Assembly: GCA_964392085.1 (NCBI GenBank)
Contig: CAYMOV010000039.1
Location: forward strand, 1 to 20,636
Direction of reading: 5' to 3'
Length of the DNA: 20,636 nucleotides
Origin: CAYMOV01 sp964392085
Lineage (GTDB): Bacteria > Oederibacteriota > Muellerivitia > Muellerivitales > Muellerivitaceae
Numbering within the stretch: the stretch's first letter is position 1; each line of letters opens with the position of its first letter. The position numbers and the translations under genes were made by a program. The notes under the pieces were generated by a model that had not been told where the DNA came from, searched no databases, and worked only from the letters and a program-made list of their open reading frames with translations. Shown one piece after another: positions 7,846-15,227 of this stretch.

Positions 7846-8829
7846 CTACTCGATCTCGATTTCCTTGTCGAATGCGTTGTTCAGGTAAACCTGGGCCGAT
7901 GCCTTGCCCGCCACGCTGAGGCCGGTCTGGACGGTGCTGCCGCCCTCTTCCATCGCATTATAGACCGTGCGGGTGCCGGACCCGTCCAACACGTCGATGC
8001 GGACGCGTTTCGGGGGGCCGACCGGGAGCTGGTAATGGAGGGTGGTCCAACGGGCCTTCTTGGCGAGGTCGGAACTCTTGGCCGAGACCGTGAGGGAGAC
8101 GTTGGACAGGGGCTTCAGCCGCGCGCCCGGGCCCGGGTCCTGGTCGAGGATGAGCCCCGATTCGACGTCGTCGTGGACCTCGGTCTTGATCTTGTCGATG
8201 ATCACCCCCACGGGCCGGAAAAGTTGGAGCGCCTTGACCAGGGGCTGGTTCCTCAGCTGGGGCATGAAGTAAGTGGGTTCCGAGGGGCCCGAGGCGATCA
8301 AGACGTTGATGGCGGAGGAGGTCTCCACCGCGCGGCCCGCCTCGGGCGACTGGGCCAGGACCTGGTCCTGGGGAAAGAGGGCCGTGGAAAGGGTGGACCT
8401 TCGCCCGACCCTCAGGCGGGTCTGGGTCAACAGCACCTGGGCCCGGCGGACCGATTGTCCCGTGAGGTCCGGGACCTTGACCTGGGGATTGCCCTTGCTG
8501 ATCACCAGTTCCATCACGGACCCGCGCTTGAGGTAGGTGTTGGCCGAGGGTTTCTGGATCAGGACGGCCCCCTCACCCAACCGGTCGTCCCATTGGCTTC
8601 CCGAGACCCGAGCCCGGAGGCTCTTCGAGCGAAGGACGCGCTCGGCGTCCTTCTGGTCCAACCCGATGACGCTGGGCACGATGACGGGTTGGCGGAGCGA
8701 GGTGATCCAAAGGGTCAGGTACCCCGTCACGGCCGAGCAGGCCAGGAAGACGAGCCAGAATCGCAAGGCCCGTTGGAAAAGCCGTTTGTCGGCGGGTGAA
8801 AGCGCCTGGCCGGTGAATGGATCCTTCAT
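7846..8829 (-). CDS. PASTA-domain membrane protein without kinase domain
   Basis: A short cytoplasmic N-terminus (1-21) is followed by one transmembrane segment (~22-41) and three PASTA domains (~48-113, 115-182, 186-250), then a ~75-residue C-terminal beta-rich domain. Each PASTA unit opens with the V-P-[SD]-[VL]-x-G motif or a degenerate form (third: FMPQLRNQP) and ends with V-x-[LV]-x-[VI]-[SA]. In other bacteria PASTA domains bind peptidoglycan or beta-lactams, usually on Ser/Thr kinases or penicillin-binding proteins; here no kinase or transpeptidase is attached. The ATG overlaps the stop of rlmN (ATGA at 8826-8829), and GGAG precedes it by eight bases, so the two are likely co-translated. 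Synteny with rpe resembles the prkC locus of Firmicutes. The periplasmic function is inferred. Confidence 0.9.
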   Translation of the reverse strand: MKDPFTGQALSPADKRLFQRALRFWLVFLACSAVTGYLTLWITSLRQPVIVPSVIGLDQKDAERVLRSKSLRARVSGSQWDDRLGEGAVLIQKPSANTYLKRGSVMELVISKGNPQVKVPDLTGQSVRRAQVLLTQTRLRVGRRSTLSTALFPQDQVLAQSPEAGRAVETSSAINVLIASGPSEPTYFMPQLRNQPLVKALQLFRPVGVIIDKIKTEVHDDVESGLILDQDPGPGARLKPLSNVSLTVSAKSSDLAKKARWTTLHYQLPVGPPKRVRIDVLDGSGTRTVYNAMEEGGSTVQTGLSVAGKASAQVYLNNAFDKEIEIE

Positions 8830-9947
8830 GGTTTCACTCCGCCGGGATGGGGGACGGCGGGGCTTTCGGTCGGGCCCCCGGGCGCGCCCTCCCCGAAGCC
8901 CAACTGACCGCAGGCCGCCGCGATGTCCACGCCCTTGCGCTCCCTCAGGAAGGCCCGGACCCGCTTGGCCTTGAGCCGCCCCTGGAACTTGAAGATGGCG
9001 TCCTCGTCAGGGGAATGATACGGCAAGGTGGGCACGGGGTTGTAGCGGATCAGGTTGACCTTGCACATCAGGTCCTGGCAGAAGGCCGCCAGGGCCTCCG
9101 CGTCCTCCGGCCCGTCGTTCACCCCGGCCAGGAGGATGTACTCCAACGTCACGGGGAGGCGGCGGACGAAGGTGTAGTCCCTCAGGATCTTCCGGAGCTT
9201 CTCCAGCGGGTTGGCCTTGTTGATCGGCACCAGGGAATTCCGCTTGTCGGGGATCGCCGAGTGGAGCGACAGGGCCAGGGTGGCCGGCCAGTCGTCCTTG
9301 AGGAACCGAACCAGGGGGTCCACCAGCCCCGAGGTGGAGACCGTAATGCGCCGTCGGCCGAGGTTGAGCCCCTCGGGGTCATTCAGGACGCGCATGGCCC
9401 GAAGGGTGGCGTCGTAGTTGTCCAAGGGCTCGCCCATGCCCATGACCACCACATTATGGAAGGCGATGCCCGATTCCCGTTCCATGCCGAGGATCTGGCC
9501 CAGGATCTCCCCGGTGGTGAGGTTGCGCTGGAACTTGGGGACGCCGGTGGCGCAGAAGGAGCATTTCATCCGGCAACCGGCTTGGGTCGAGAGGCAGGCG
9601 GTGTGGCTGCCCGGCTCCCCGTCCTCGTCGAACTTCATGGGGATCAGGACGCTCTCAACGGTGCCTCCCCGGCCCTGGGCGTCGGGCGCGGCCTCCCAGC
9701 CGTACTTGACGGTGCCGTCGGCGGATTCCTGCTTGTCGACCAGGCGGAGGGGCTGGATCACGGCTTGGGCGGCTAGGGTCGCGCGGAATTCCTTCGAGAG
9801 GTCCGTCATCTCCTCGAGCGAGCCGACCCGTTGGCGGTAGAGCCAACGGAAGACCTGGGTCCCGGCGTAGGAGGGGGCGCCCAGGGCCTTCAGGAAAGGC
9901 CCGAGTTCCTGGCGGGAGAAATTGTAAAGGCTCGGGGTCTCGTTCAA
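8826..9947 (-). CDS. rlmN: Dual-specificity 23S rRNA/tRNA adenine-C2 methyltransferase RlmN
   Basis: This radical SAM enzyme methylates A2503 of 23S rRNA and A37 of some tRNAs. The protein has 373 residues with TTG 9947 as start: GAGGA lies eight bases upstream and the product begins MNETPSLYNFSRQELGPFL, like the family. The longer open frame (to 10124) is Pro/Arg-rich and unsupported. The radical SAM cluster C-x3-C-x2-C is at Cys125, Cys129 and Cys132, and the resolving/methyl-carrying cysteines are Cys118 (TACLST) and Cys346 (AACGQL); the first four numbers coincide with those of the E. coli enzyme, which supports the start. VVVMGMGEPL and RITVSTSGLV are further RlmN signatures. The C-terminal ~20 residues are Gly/Pro-rich. 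It is the first gene of a minus-strand group with the PASTA gene and rpe. Confidence 0.96.
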   Translation of the reverse strand: MNETPSLYNFSRQELGPFLKALGAPSYAGTQVFRWLYRQRVGSLEEMTDLSKEFRATLAAQAVIQPLRLVDKQESADGTVKYGWEAAPDAQGRGGTVESVLIPMKFDEDGEPGSHTACLSTQAGCRMKCSFCATGVPKFQRNLTTGEILGQILGMERESGIAFHNVVVMGMGEPLDNYDATLRAMRVLNDPEGLNLGRRRITVSTSGLVDPLVRFLKDDWPATLALSLHSAIPDKRNSLVPINKANPLEKLRKILRDYTFVRRLPVTLEYILLAGVNDGPEDAEALAAFCQDLMCKVNLIRYNPVPTLPYHSPDEDAIFKFQGRLKAKRVRAFLRERKGVDIAAACGQLGFGEGAPGGPTESPAVPHPGGVKP

Positions 9948-10021
9948 GTCCGGGGTCCTCAAGGGGGGGCGCGGTCGCGGTCGGGGACGGAGGGGGAACC
10001 CCGCGTTGATCCCGGCTACTT

Positions 10022-10039
10022 GGGGCGGCTTCCCGCCCC
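10022..10039. other. GC-rich hairpin between rlmN and hisG
   Basis: GGGGCGG-CTTC-CCGCCCC is a perfect 7-bp stem with a 4-base loop in the 197-base divergent intergenic region. No T-run follows on either strand. It could lie in the leader of rlmN or be an operator. Confidence 0.35.
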
Positions 10040-10100
10040 GAAGGGGGTCAATTCTTAAAGAGGTGGCCGTAAAAGTAAAGGCTGAAAGGCCTATGTTTTT

Positions 10101-10109
10101 TGGTATATT
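10101..10109 (+). promoter_or_regulatory. Putative extended -10 promoter of hisG
   Basis: TGGTATATT fits the extended -10 form TGnTATAAT with one mismatch, about 35 bases before the hisG ATG. No good -35 is visible. Confidence 0.3.
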
Positions 10110-10144
10110 GCCCGTCACTACCACACCCCGGAGCCTTCACCCAC

Positions 10145-11020
10145 ATGCCGAAAGTCCTGAAACTGGGCCTGCCCAAGGGCAGCCTCCAAGAATCCACCTA
10201 CAAACTCTTCGCCAAGGCCGGTTACAAGGTCTCGGGCACCTCCCGGTCCTATTTCCCCGCGATCGACGACCCCGAGATGAAGGCCATGCTGATCCGATCG
10301 CAGGAAATGAGCCGGTACGTCGAGGACGGCACCTTGGACGTCGGTTTGTGCGGCCGGGATTGGGTGAAGGAGAACCATAGCGATGTCGTGGAAGTGGCCG
10401 AGCTCATCTACGCCAAGCAGGGCCTGAAGCCCGTGCGTTGGGTGTTGGCCGCCCCGAAGGGGTCCTCCATCAAGTCCGTCAAGGACCTGGAGGGCAAGAA
10501 GATCGCCACCGAGCTGGTGAACGTCTCGAACGAGTACCTGGCCAAGCACGGCGTGAAGGCCCACGTGGAGTTCTCCTGGGGCGCCACCGAGGCCAAGCCC
10601 CCCGAGCTGGCGGACGCCATCATCGAGGTGACGGAGACCGGGTCCTCCCTTCGGGCCAACAACTTGGAGATACTCGACACGATCATGGAGTCCATGACCG
10701 TGGTGATCGTGAACAAGTCCGCCTGGGCGGACCCCTGGCGCAAGAAGAAGATCCAAGACCTGGTGCTGTTGCTCAAGGGCGCCCTGGCCGCCGAGGAGAA
10801 GGTGGGCCTCAAGATGAACGTACCCCGGTCCAAGTTGGACGCCGTGCTGAAGGTGCTGCCCTCGATGAACTCGCCCACGGTGGCCGAACTGCGGGACAAG
10901 GACTGGGTGGATGTGGATACCATCGTGGACGAGCGGGTCGTCCGGGGGATGATCCCGAACCTGAAGGACGCCGGCGCCGAGGGAATCGTCGAATATCCTC
11001 TCAATAAGGTTATCCCATAG
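10145..11020 (+). CDS. hisG: ATP phosphoribosyltransferase (long-form HisG)
   Basis: HisG catalyses the first step of histidine synthesis, joining ATP and PRPP. This protein has 291 residues. MPKVLKLGLPKGSLQEST is the family N-terminus, DVGLCGRDWVKE is the periplasmic-binding-like core motif, and EVTETGSSLRAN is the PRPP-binding loop. The C-terminal ~75 residues (from about KVGLKMNVP to IVEYPLNKVIP) match the HisG_C ACT-like domain of the long form, which normally senses histidine and makes a HisZ partner unnecessary. ATG 10145 is chosen over an upstream ATG at 10100 because of the homologous start and GGAG 11 bases before. No other his gene is in the window. A hairpin with one mismatch overlaps the stop codon (11018-11038). 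Confidence 0.95.
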   Translation: MPKVLKLGLPKGSLQESTYKLFAKAGYKVSGTSRSYFPAIDDPEMKAMLIRSQEMSRYVEDGTLDVGLCGRDWVKENHSDVVEVAELIYAKQGLKPVRWVLAAPKGSSIKSVKDLEGKKIATELVNVSNEYLAKHGVKAHVEFSWGATEAKPPELADAIIEVTETGSSLRANNLEILDTIMESMTVVIVNKSAWADPWRKKKIQDLVLLLKGALAAEEKVGLKMNVPRSKLDAVLKVLPSMNSPTVAELRDKDWVDVDTIVDERVVRGMIPNLKDAGAEGIVEYPLNKVIP

Positions 11021-11038
11021 GGCCGCCTTGCGACCCTA
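11018..11038 (+). other. Hairpin overlapping the hisG stop codon
   Basis: TAGGGCCGC-CTT-GCGACCCTA pairs over eight base pairs with one C/A mismatch and starts at the TAG stop itself. The sequence that follows is A-rich, not T-rich, so it is not a classic terminator; it could protect the 3' end of the message. Confidence 0.3.
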
Positions 11039-11098
11039 GAAAATAGAGCAATCGAAAATCGAGAATAGACTAGGCAAAGACAGCAAAAGGTCGCTCGA

Positions 11099-11599
11099 AT
11101 GTCCACAGCCGCGGAAATGAACAAAGAGGCGGTCGCCCTCTATAGGGCCCAGGACCTCACCGGGGCCGAGGAACTCTATCGCCACGCCTTGAAGATCGAC
11201 CCCACTTATTTTCCCTCCCAGCTGAACCTCGGCATCCTCCTCTTCAAGTTGGGCCGGTTCGACGAGTCGGTCAAGGAATGCATCAAGGCCGTCACGATGG
11301 ACCCCCAGCACCCCTCCGCCCACTTCCACCTGGGCAACGCCTACTACGCCATGATGTGGTGGGAAGAGGCCCTGGTGGAGTACGAGCGGGTCCTCAAGCT
11401 CGACCCGACCCACATGGACGTGCAGTTCGCCATCGGAGGCATCTACCTGAACCGCGGCCACAAGGAAAAGGCCGTCGAGTGCTGGCGGAAATACCTGGCC
11501 GCCGCGCCCGGGGGCACCCCCAAGGCCAACCTGGCCCAGGCCTACATCAACGACGCCGAGGTCAACAAGGTCAATATCGGGAAGTACATCGCGGAGTAG
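11099..11599 (+). CDS. Small TPR protein
   Basis: The product has 166 residues and consists of about four tetratricopeptide repeats from residue ~5 to ~140, for example AEELYRHALKIDPTYFPSQL, AHFHLGNAYY and YERVLKLDPTHMDVQFAIGG. No signal peptide, membrane segment or other domain is visible, so it is probably a soluble adaptor. AAAAGG lies eight bases before the ATG. It follows hisG by 78 bases, which would allow cotranscription, but nothing links it to histidine synthesis. The fold is certain and the partner is unknown. It is not a close copy of the TPR protein at 1-1781. Confidence 0.88.
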   Translation: MSTAAEMNKEAVALYRAQDLTGAEELYRHALKIDPTYFPSQLNLGILLFKLGRFDESVKECIKAVTMDPQHPSAHFHLGNAYYAMMWWEEALVEYERVLKLDPTHMDVQFAIGGIYLNRGHKEKAVECWRKYLAAAPGGTPKANLAQAYINDAEVNKVNIGKYIAE

Positions 11600-11654
11600 A
11601 GTTCCGGTCAAACTTCCGTTGTTTCCCTCACTTCTTCCCTGACACCCTTCGCCG

Positions 11655-11660
11655 TATAAT
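11655..11660 (+). promoter_or_regulatory. -10 box directly before the lipoprotein gene
   Basis: A perfect TATAAT ends six bases before the ATG at 11667. Transcription starting at the usual distance would begin at or next to the start codon, and no Shine-Dalgarno sequence fits between, so a leaderless message is possible. No clear -35 was found. Confidence 0.4.
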
Positions 11661-11666
11661 CATCCC

Positions 11667-12131
11667 ATGAACCCCAACCAAAACATCATGCGGGTCGTGC
11701 CTGTACTCCTCGCGGCCTTGATCCTCACCGCCATAGGTTGTGGCGGCGGCCTTCAGAACAAGAAGTTCGCCACGCACCAGGACCTGAACAAGTCCGGCTA
11801 CCTGGCCGAGGGGTGGATCCCCGATTGCCTCCCCAACAACTCTAAGGAGATCCTCGAGAGCCACGACGCCCGCACGAAGTCCGGTTGGGTGACCTTCCAG
11901 ACCGACCGGGACGGGATCGGGGAATTCCTGGGTTGGCTCAAGCTCGCGTCGGACCAGAAGGCGGCGTCGGACCTGTCCAAGGATCCCCGGGCGCCGTACT
12001 GGTGGCCGAAGGCGGTACGGGGCTCCCTGTGGGTCCTGCATTGCGTCGACGACAAAGCGGGCGCACCCTGGTACGCTTCCGTGGACGGGGAAAATTTCCA
12101 GGTTTACATGTGGCGGCCCAATAATCCATGA
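11667..12131 (+). CDS. Predicted lipoprotein with GW(I)PxxLP motif
   Basis: The 154-residue product begins with a signal peptide ending in the lipobox LTAIGC (Cys25), followed by a Gly-rich start of the mature part. The rest is a small globular domain with YLAEGWIPDCLPNNSKEI, ESHDARTKSGWVTF and two Trp-rich stretches near the C-terminus (PYWWPK, YMWRPNNP). The G-W-x-P-x-x-[LF]-P segment followed by H-D resembles small envelope lipoproteins of Gram-negative bacteria, but I cannot assign a named family with confidence. An internal ATG at 11688 would also keep the signal peptide. The stop overlaps the ATG of the decayed frame that follows (ATGA at 12128-12131). Confidence 0.82.
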   Translation: MNPNQNIMRVVPVLLAALILTAIGCGGGLQNKKFATHQDLNKSGYLAEGWIPDCLPNNSKEILESHDARTKSGWVTFQTDRDGIGEFLGWLKLASDQKAASDLSKDPRAPYWWPKAVRGSLWVLHCVDDKAGAPWYASVDGENFQVYMWRPNNP

Positions 12132-12277
12132 AGCGCGCCATGCGTTTCCCGTTTCGGTTGGCCTTTCAGATCCTGATATAGGTCGGAACCCTATCCCTGA
12201 TGGCCCAACCGACTTGCGCCGGGAATTCCTCGGACCTGACCGTGGAGGTCCAAAATGGCTCCCGGCCTGTGAACTGA
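12128..12277 (+). pseudogene. Decayed exported-protein reading frame
   Basis: From the ATG at 12128, which overlaps the previous stop as ATGA, the frame reads like a signal peptide (MKRAMRFPFRLAFQILI), meets TAG at 12179-12181, then continues as VGTLSLMAQPTCAG and SSDLTVEVQNGSRPVN to a TGA at 12275-12277. The second part looks like the end of a signal sequence and a short beta-strand start of an exported domain. The coupling geometry and the sensible residues on both sides of the TAG suggest a gene broken by a nonsense change and truncated. It could also be chance or a sequencing error. Confidence 0.4.
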
Positions 12278-12336
12278 TCCGGGAAATATTCAATCGCCAC
12301 AAACGATCATGGACTTAAATGAAAAAGCCTAAACCC

Positions 12337-12395
12337 ACATCCACCACCTTGTGGCGCGGCGCCGCAGGCGCCTCCGCTACAAGGTGGTGGATAGT
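12337..12395. repeat. Long perfect hairpin with CATCCACCAC end
   Basis: ATCCACCACCTTGT (12339-12352) and ACAAGGTGGTGGAT (12379-12392) are perfect 14-base inverted arms. Three more pairs are possible outside a one-base bulge. The 26-base centre is very GC-rich and contains GGCGCC twice. The end motif CATCCACCAC is shared, inverted, with the fragments at 7048-7080 and 7806-7836. TTTTTC follows closely on the plus strand (12397-12402), so it could act as a terminator behind the decayed frame. Confidence 0.6.
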
Positions 12396-12465
12396 GTTTT
12401 TCTGTTATTGCAAGGAAACGCTTCCAGGCAGTCTGAATGGGGAGGACAACAACCCCTAAACCGTC

Positions 12466-12471
12466 TAAAAT
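12466..12471 (+). promoter_or_regulatory. Putative -10 box of ispE
   Basis: TAAAAT lies 37 bases before the ispE ATG. No convincing -35 is seen. Confidence 0.3.
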
Positions 12472-12508
12472 TGCCCTCCTTGATCCCTGCTCCCGGCGAC
12501 TCCAACCG

Positions 12509-13399
12509 ATGACCACCCCCAAAATCCTGGCCCTCCAAACCCCCGCGAAGATCAATTTCGTCCTCGAGCTGTTGAAGAAGCGCGAGGACGGCTTCCACGA
12601 CCTGAAGCTCATCTTCCAGGCCGTGGACCTGTGGGACCAGCTGACGTTCGAGAAACGCGACGAGGGCGTCCGGTTCAAGGTGGTCGAGGGTCCGACGGAG
12701 CTTCCGGACGACGCGCGCAACATCATCGTGCAGGCCGCCGTGAAGTTCATCAATGAGGTGTTGGGCGGGCAGGGCGGGGTCGCCATCACGCTCCGCAAGC
12801 ATATCCCCGTGGCCGCCGGGTTGGGCGGCGGGTCCAGCGACGCGGCGGCGGTGCTCCTGGGCATGGACAGGCTGTTCGCCACCCAGGTCTACCCCGAGGA
12901 ACTCCACGACATGGCCTCGGAACTCGGGAGCGACGTGGCCTTCTTCCTTTACGGCGGCACGGCCCTCGGCGAGGGTCGTGGCGAGAAGATCACCCGTCTG
13001 CCCCCCATGCCGTCCCTCGACCTGGTGCTGGTCAAGCCCGACTCGGGTTTGTCCACCCAAGAGGTTTACAAGTCGGGACTCGGGGAGTTCTCCCCGGGCC
13101 GCCTGGCCTCGGCCTTCGGCGACATCCTGGCCACCGGAGACAAGGCCAAGATCGGCCGGTCGCTCCACAACGGCCTCGAGCGGGCCGCCTTCCACCTCCA
13201 GCCCCTCTGCCTGGACCTCAAGATGGAACTCAAGCAGGCCGGGGCCCTGGGGGCCCTGGTGTCGGGCAGCGGCCCCACGGTCTTCGGCATCGCGGAGTCC
13301 CACGACCACGCGCACCAGATCGCCCAGAAGATCAACAAGAAGGGGCGGAAGGTCTTCGTGACCAAGACCATCCCCGACGGCGTGAAATTCACCTCCTGA
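12509..13399 (+). CDS. ispE: 4-diphosphocytidyl-2-C-methyl-D-erythritol kinase
   Basis: IspE phosphorylates CDP-methylerythritol in the MEP pathway to isoprenoids, using ATP. The 296-residue protein belongs to the GHMP kinases: TPAKINFVL with Lys14, the ATP loop IPVAAGLGGGSSDAAA (99-114), Asp142 in GSDVAFF as catalytic base, and the C-terminal GALVSGSGPTVFG loop. ATG 12509 is chosen because MTTPKILALQTPAKIN matches the family; the frame is open to an ATG at 12437 but those residues are not IspE-like. No strong Shine-Dalgarno sequence precedes the chosen start. Its presence indicates the non-mevalonate route. The next gene begins 45 bases downstream. Confidence 0.96.
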   Translation: MTTPKILALQTPAKINFVLELLKKREDGFHDLKLIFQAVDLWDQLTFEKRDEGVRFKVVEGPTELPDDARNIIVQAAVKFINEVLGGQGGVAITLRKHIPVAAGLGGGSSDAAAVLLGMDRLFATQVYPEELHDMASELGSDVAFFLYGGTALGEGRGEKITRLPPMPSLDLVLVKPDSGLSTQEVYKSGLGEFSPGRLASAFGDILATGDKAKIGRSLHNGLERAAFHLQPLCLDLKMELKQAGALGALVSGSGPTVFGIAESHDHAHQIAQKINKKGRKVFVTKTIPDGVKFTS

Positions 13400-13444
13400 C
13401 GAAGGGCCGTTGATTTTCAGGCGGTCCCGTCCCTAACCTTTGGT

Positions 13445-14314
13445 ATGGCCCGCACCGACAGAACCCATCCGAAAAACGCCCCCGGCGACTTCTACGTCGA
13501 CACCACCTGCATCGACTGCGACACCTGCCGCTGGATGGCGCCCGAGACTTTCAGGTGCGAGGACGGCCAGTCCGTGGTGTCCCGACAACCCGCGGGGGAA
13601 GACGAAAACCGCTCCGCTTTCCTGGCCCTCACCGCTTGCCCCACGGGTTCCATCGGGGTCCGTCAAAAGTCCCCCCTCCTGGCCGGGGCGGCGGCGGCCT
13701 TCCCGATCGCCGTCGAGGAACCGGTGTACCACTGCGGCTTCCACGCCTGGAACTCCTTCGCCGCCACCAGTTACTTCATCCGCCGCGAGGACGGCAACGT
13801 CCTGGTGGACAGCCCCCGGTTCGCGGGGCCGCTCATCAAGAAGCTGGAGGCCTGGGGCGGCGTCCGGTACCACTACCTGACCCACCGGGACGACGTGGGG
13901 GACCACGAACGGTTCAGGGAAAAGTTCGGTTGCGAGCGGATCATGGGGAAGGGGGATTTGGGTTGGGGAATCGAAAAGGTTGAGATCCCCCTCGAAGGAG
14001 ACGAACCGTTCGTCCTGGCACAGGACCTGCGGATCATCCCAACCCCGGGTCACACGGCGGGGCATACCGTCCTCCTGTTCGACCATAAGTTCCTCTTCAC
14101 GGGCGACCACCTGGCCTATTCCCCCCGACGGGGGCACCTTTACGGCTTCAAGGATTATTGCGATGATTGGGCGACCCAGAAGAGATCCATGGCGCGGTTG
14201 AAGGACCTTTCCATCGAGTGGGTCCTGCCGGGCCATGGGCGGCGGTTCCACGGTTCGCGGGATGAGATGAAAGCCCAATTGGAAAAATGCCTCGATTGGA
14301 TGGATCGTTCCTAA
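13445..14314 (+). CDS. Ferredoxin-metallo-beta-lactamase fusion protein
   Basis: The 289-residue protein joins two domains. Residues ~14-75 form a single-cluster ferredoxin: Cys22, Cys25 and Cys28 in CIDCDTC plus Cys65 in ACPTGSI should bind one 4Fe-4S cluster. Residues ~95-285 are a metallo-beta-lactamase fold with LTHRDDVGDH (147-154) in place of the classic HxHxDH, then PGHTAGH (201-207), FTGDH (Asp221) and PGHG (His264). This domain pairing is known from cyanobacteria and plants, where its substrate is unclear. The altered first metal motif is typical of that group. The gene overlaps the next by one base (TAATG), so the two are likely coupled. The weak TAACCT six bases before the ATG could be a -10 box. 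Confidence 0.92.
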   Translation: MARTDRTHPKNAPGDFYVDTTCIDCDTCRWMAPETFRCEDGQSVVSRQPAGEDENRSAFLALTACPTGSIGVRQKSPLLAGAAAAFPIAVEEPVYHCGFHAWNSFAATSYFIRREDGNVLVDSPRFAGPLIKKLEAWGGVRYHYLTHRDDVGDHERFREKFGCERIMGKGDLGWGIEKVEIPLEGDEPFVLAQDLRIIPTPGHTAGHTVLLFDHKFLFTGDHLAYSPRRGHLYGFKDYCDDWATQKRSMARLKDLSIEWVLPGHGRRFHGSRDEMKAQLEKCLDWMDRS

Positions 14315-15120
14315 TGCCCTTCGTCGACACCCCCCGTGGTCGGTTCGCCTACGACAAATATGGTTCCGAGGGCCCCGTGGTTTACCTTCTCCACGGCCTT
14401 TCGGCCAAACGCGCAGATTGGGGCGCGGTTCCCATCCTCTTGGCGAACCAAGGCTTCCGGGTATTCGCTTTCGACCTGCGGGGCCACGGCGACAGCGACT
14501 GGCCCGAAACGGGCTATTCCCCGGAGGACTATGCGGGGGACCTAGTGGCTTGGGCCGAGGCTTTGGGTCACCCGAAAACGCACCTCGTGGGCCACTCCGC
14601 CAGTGGGCGGCACGCCTTAGTGGGCGCCGTCCTTCATCCTGAACGGGTATCCTCCCTGGCCATCCTCGACCAGACCCTTTGGGCCGATCCCCAAAGGTGG
14701 ATCAAGTACAGCGAGATTTACGCCGGCTATCCCGTCCCCTTCAAGGACGAGGCGACCCTTGACGAATACCTCCATGGGAGGTTTCCGGCAGAAAATCGCT
14801 TCCAATATTACCGGACCCTTTTTAAAAGGCTTGGTTCAGGCCAATGGTCGTGGAATTTCAACGTGCCGGGGGCATGTGAAACCCAACGGATCGGGCGCGC
14901 GGTGTCTTACCTCGGTTGGATTCCCAAAATGATACGTCCCCTTCTTTTTATCCAGGGAGGCGACAGTAAGTTCGTATCGCCGGATGAGGCGTCCGAAATC
15001 AAGCGGCTCCTGCCTTTGGATCGATATCAGGTCCTGGAGGGCGCGGGACACGCGGTGTGGCAAAACAGGGAAAACGCCTTTCTTCAGGTGCTTGTCCCGT
15101 TCTTGAGGTCGGTTTCCTAA
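14314..15120 (+). CDS. Alpha/beta-fold hydrolase
   Basis: The 268-residue protein has the full alpha/beta hydrolase layout: oxyanion motif LLHGLS (25-30), FAFDLRGHGDS (51-61), nucleophile elbow GHSASG with Ser95, acid Asp217 in IQGGDSKF and His246 in EGAGHAVW. The cap region (~120-200) is Trp/Tyr-rich. Its substrate is unknown; relatives include epoxide hydrolases, esterases and C-C hydrolases. ATG 14314 is chosen because it overlaps the stop of the ferredoxin-metallo-beta-lactamase gene (TAATG) and begins at a family-like N-terminus; the upstream ATG at 14287 lies inside the neighbour. The coupling implies a shared pathway with the upstream hydrolase. Confidence 0.93.
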   Translation: MPFVDTPRGRFAYDKYGSEGPVVYLLHGLSAKRADWGAVPILLANQGFRVFAFDLRGHGDSDWPETGYSPEDYAGDLVAWAEALGHPKTHLVGHSASGRHALVGAVLHPERVSSLAILDQTLWADPQRWIKYSEIYAGYPVPFKDEATLDEYLHGRFPAENRFQYYRTLFKRLGSGQWSWNFNVPGACETQRIGRAVSYLGWIPKMIRPLLFIQGGDSKFVSPDEASEIKRLLPLDRYQVLEGAGHAVWQNRENAFLQVLVPFLRSVS

Positions 15121-15176
15121 TCGGGAAAGCCGGTGGGAGCGCGCGACCCCGCCTTCCTTTTATAAGAAGTGTCGGC

Positions 15177-15182
15177 TATACT
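15177..15182 (+). promoter_or_regulatory. Putative -10 box of typA
   Basis: TATACT lies 45 bases before the typA start within the 107-base gap behind the hydrolase gene. A second A/T-rich box, TATAAG, is at 15161-15166. No good -35 is seen. Confidence 0.3.
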
Positions 15183-15227
15183 CCCGCCTCTTCGAAAACC
15201 CCTTTAACAAAGAGAAGGATGTTCAAG

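Noticed and set aside
10118..10756. A minus-strand open frame over hisG
   Set aside because: It is the antisense shadow of hisG, Gly/Leu/His-rich, without motifs.
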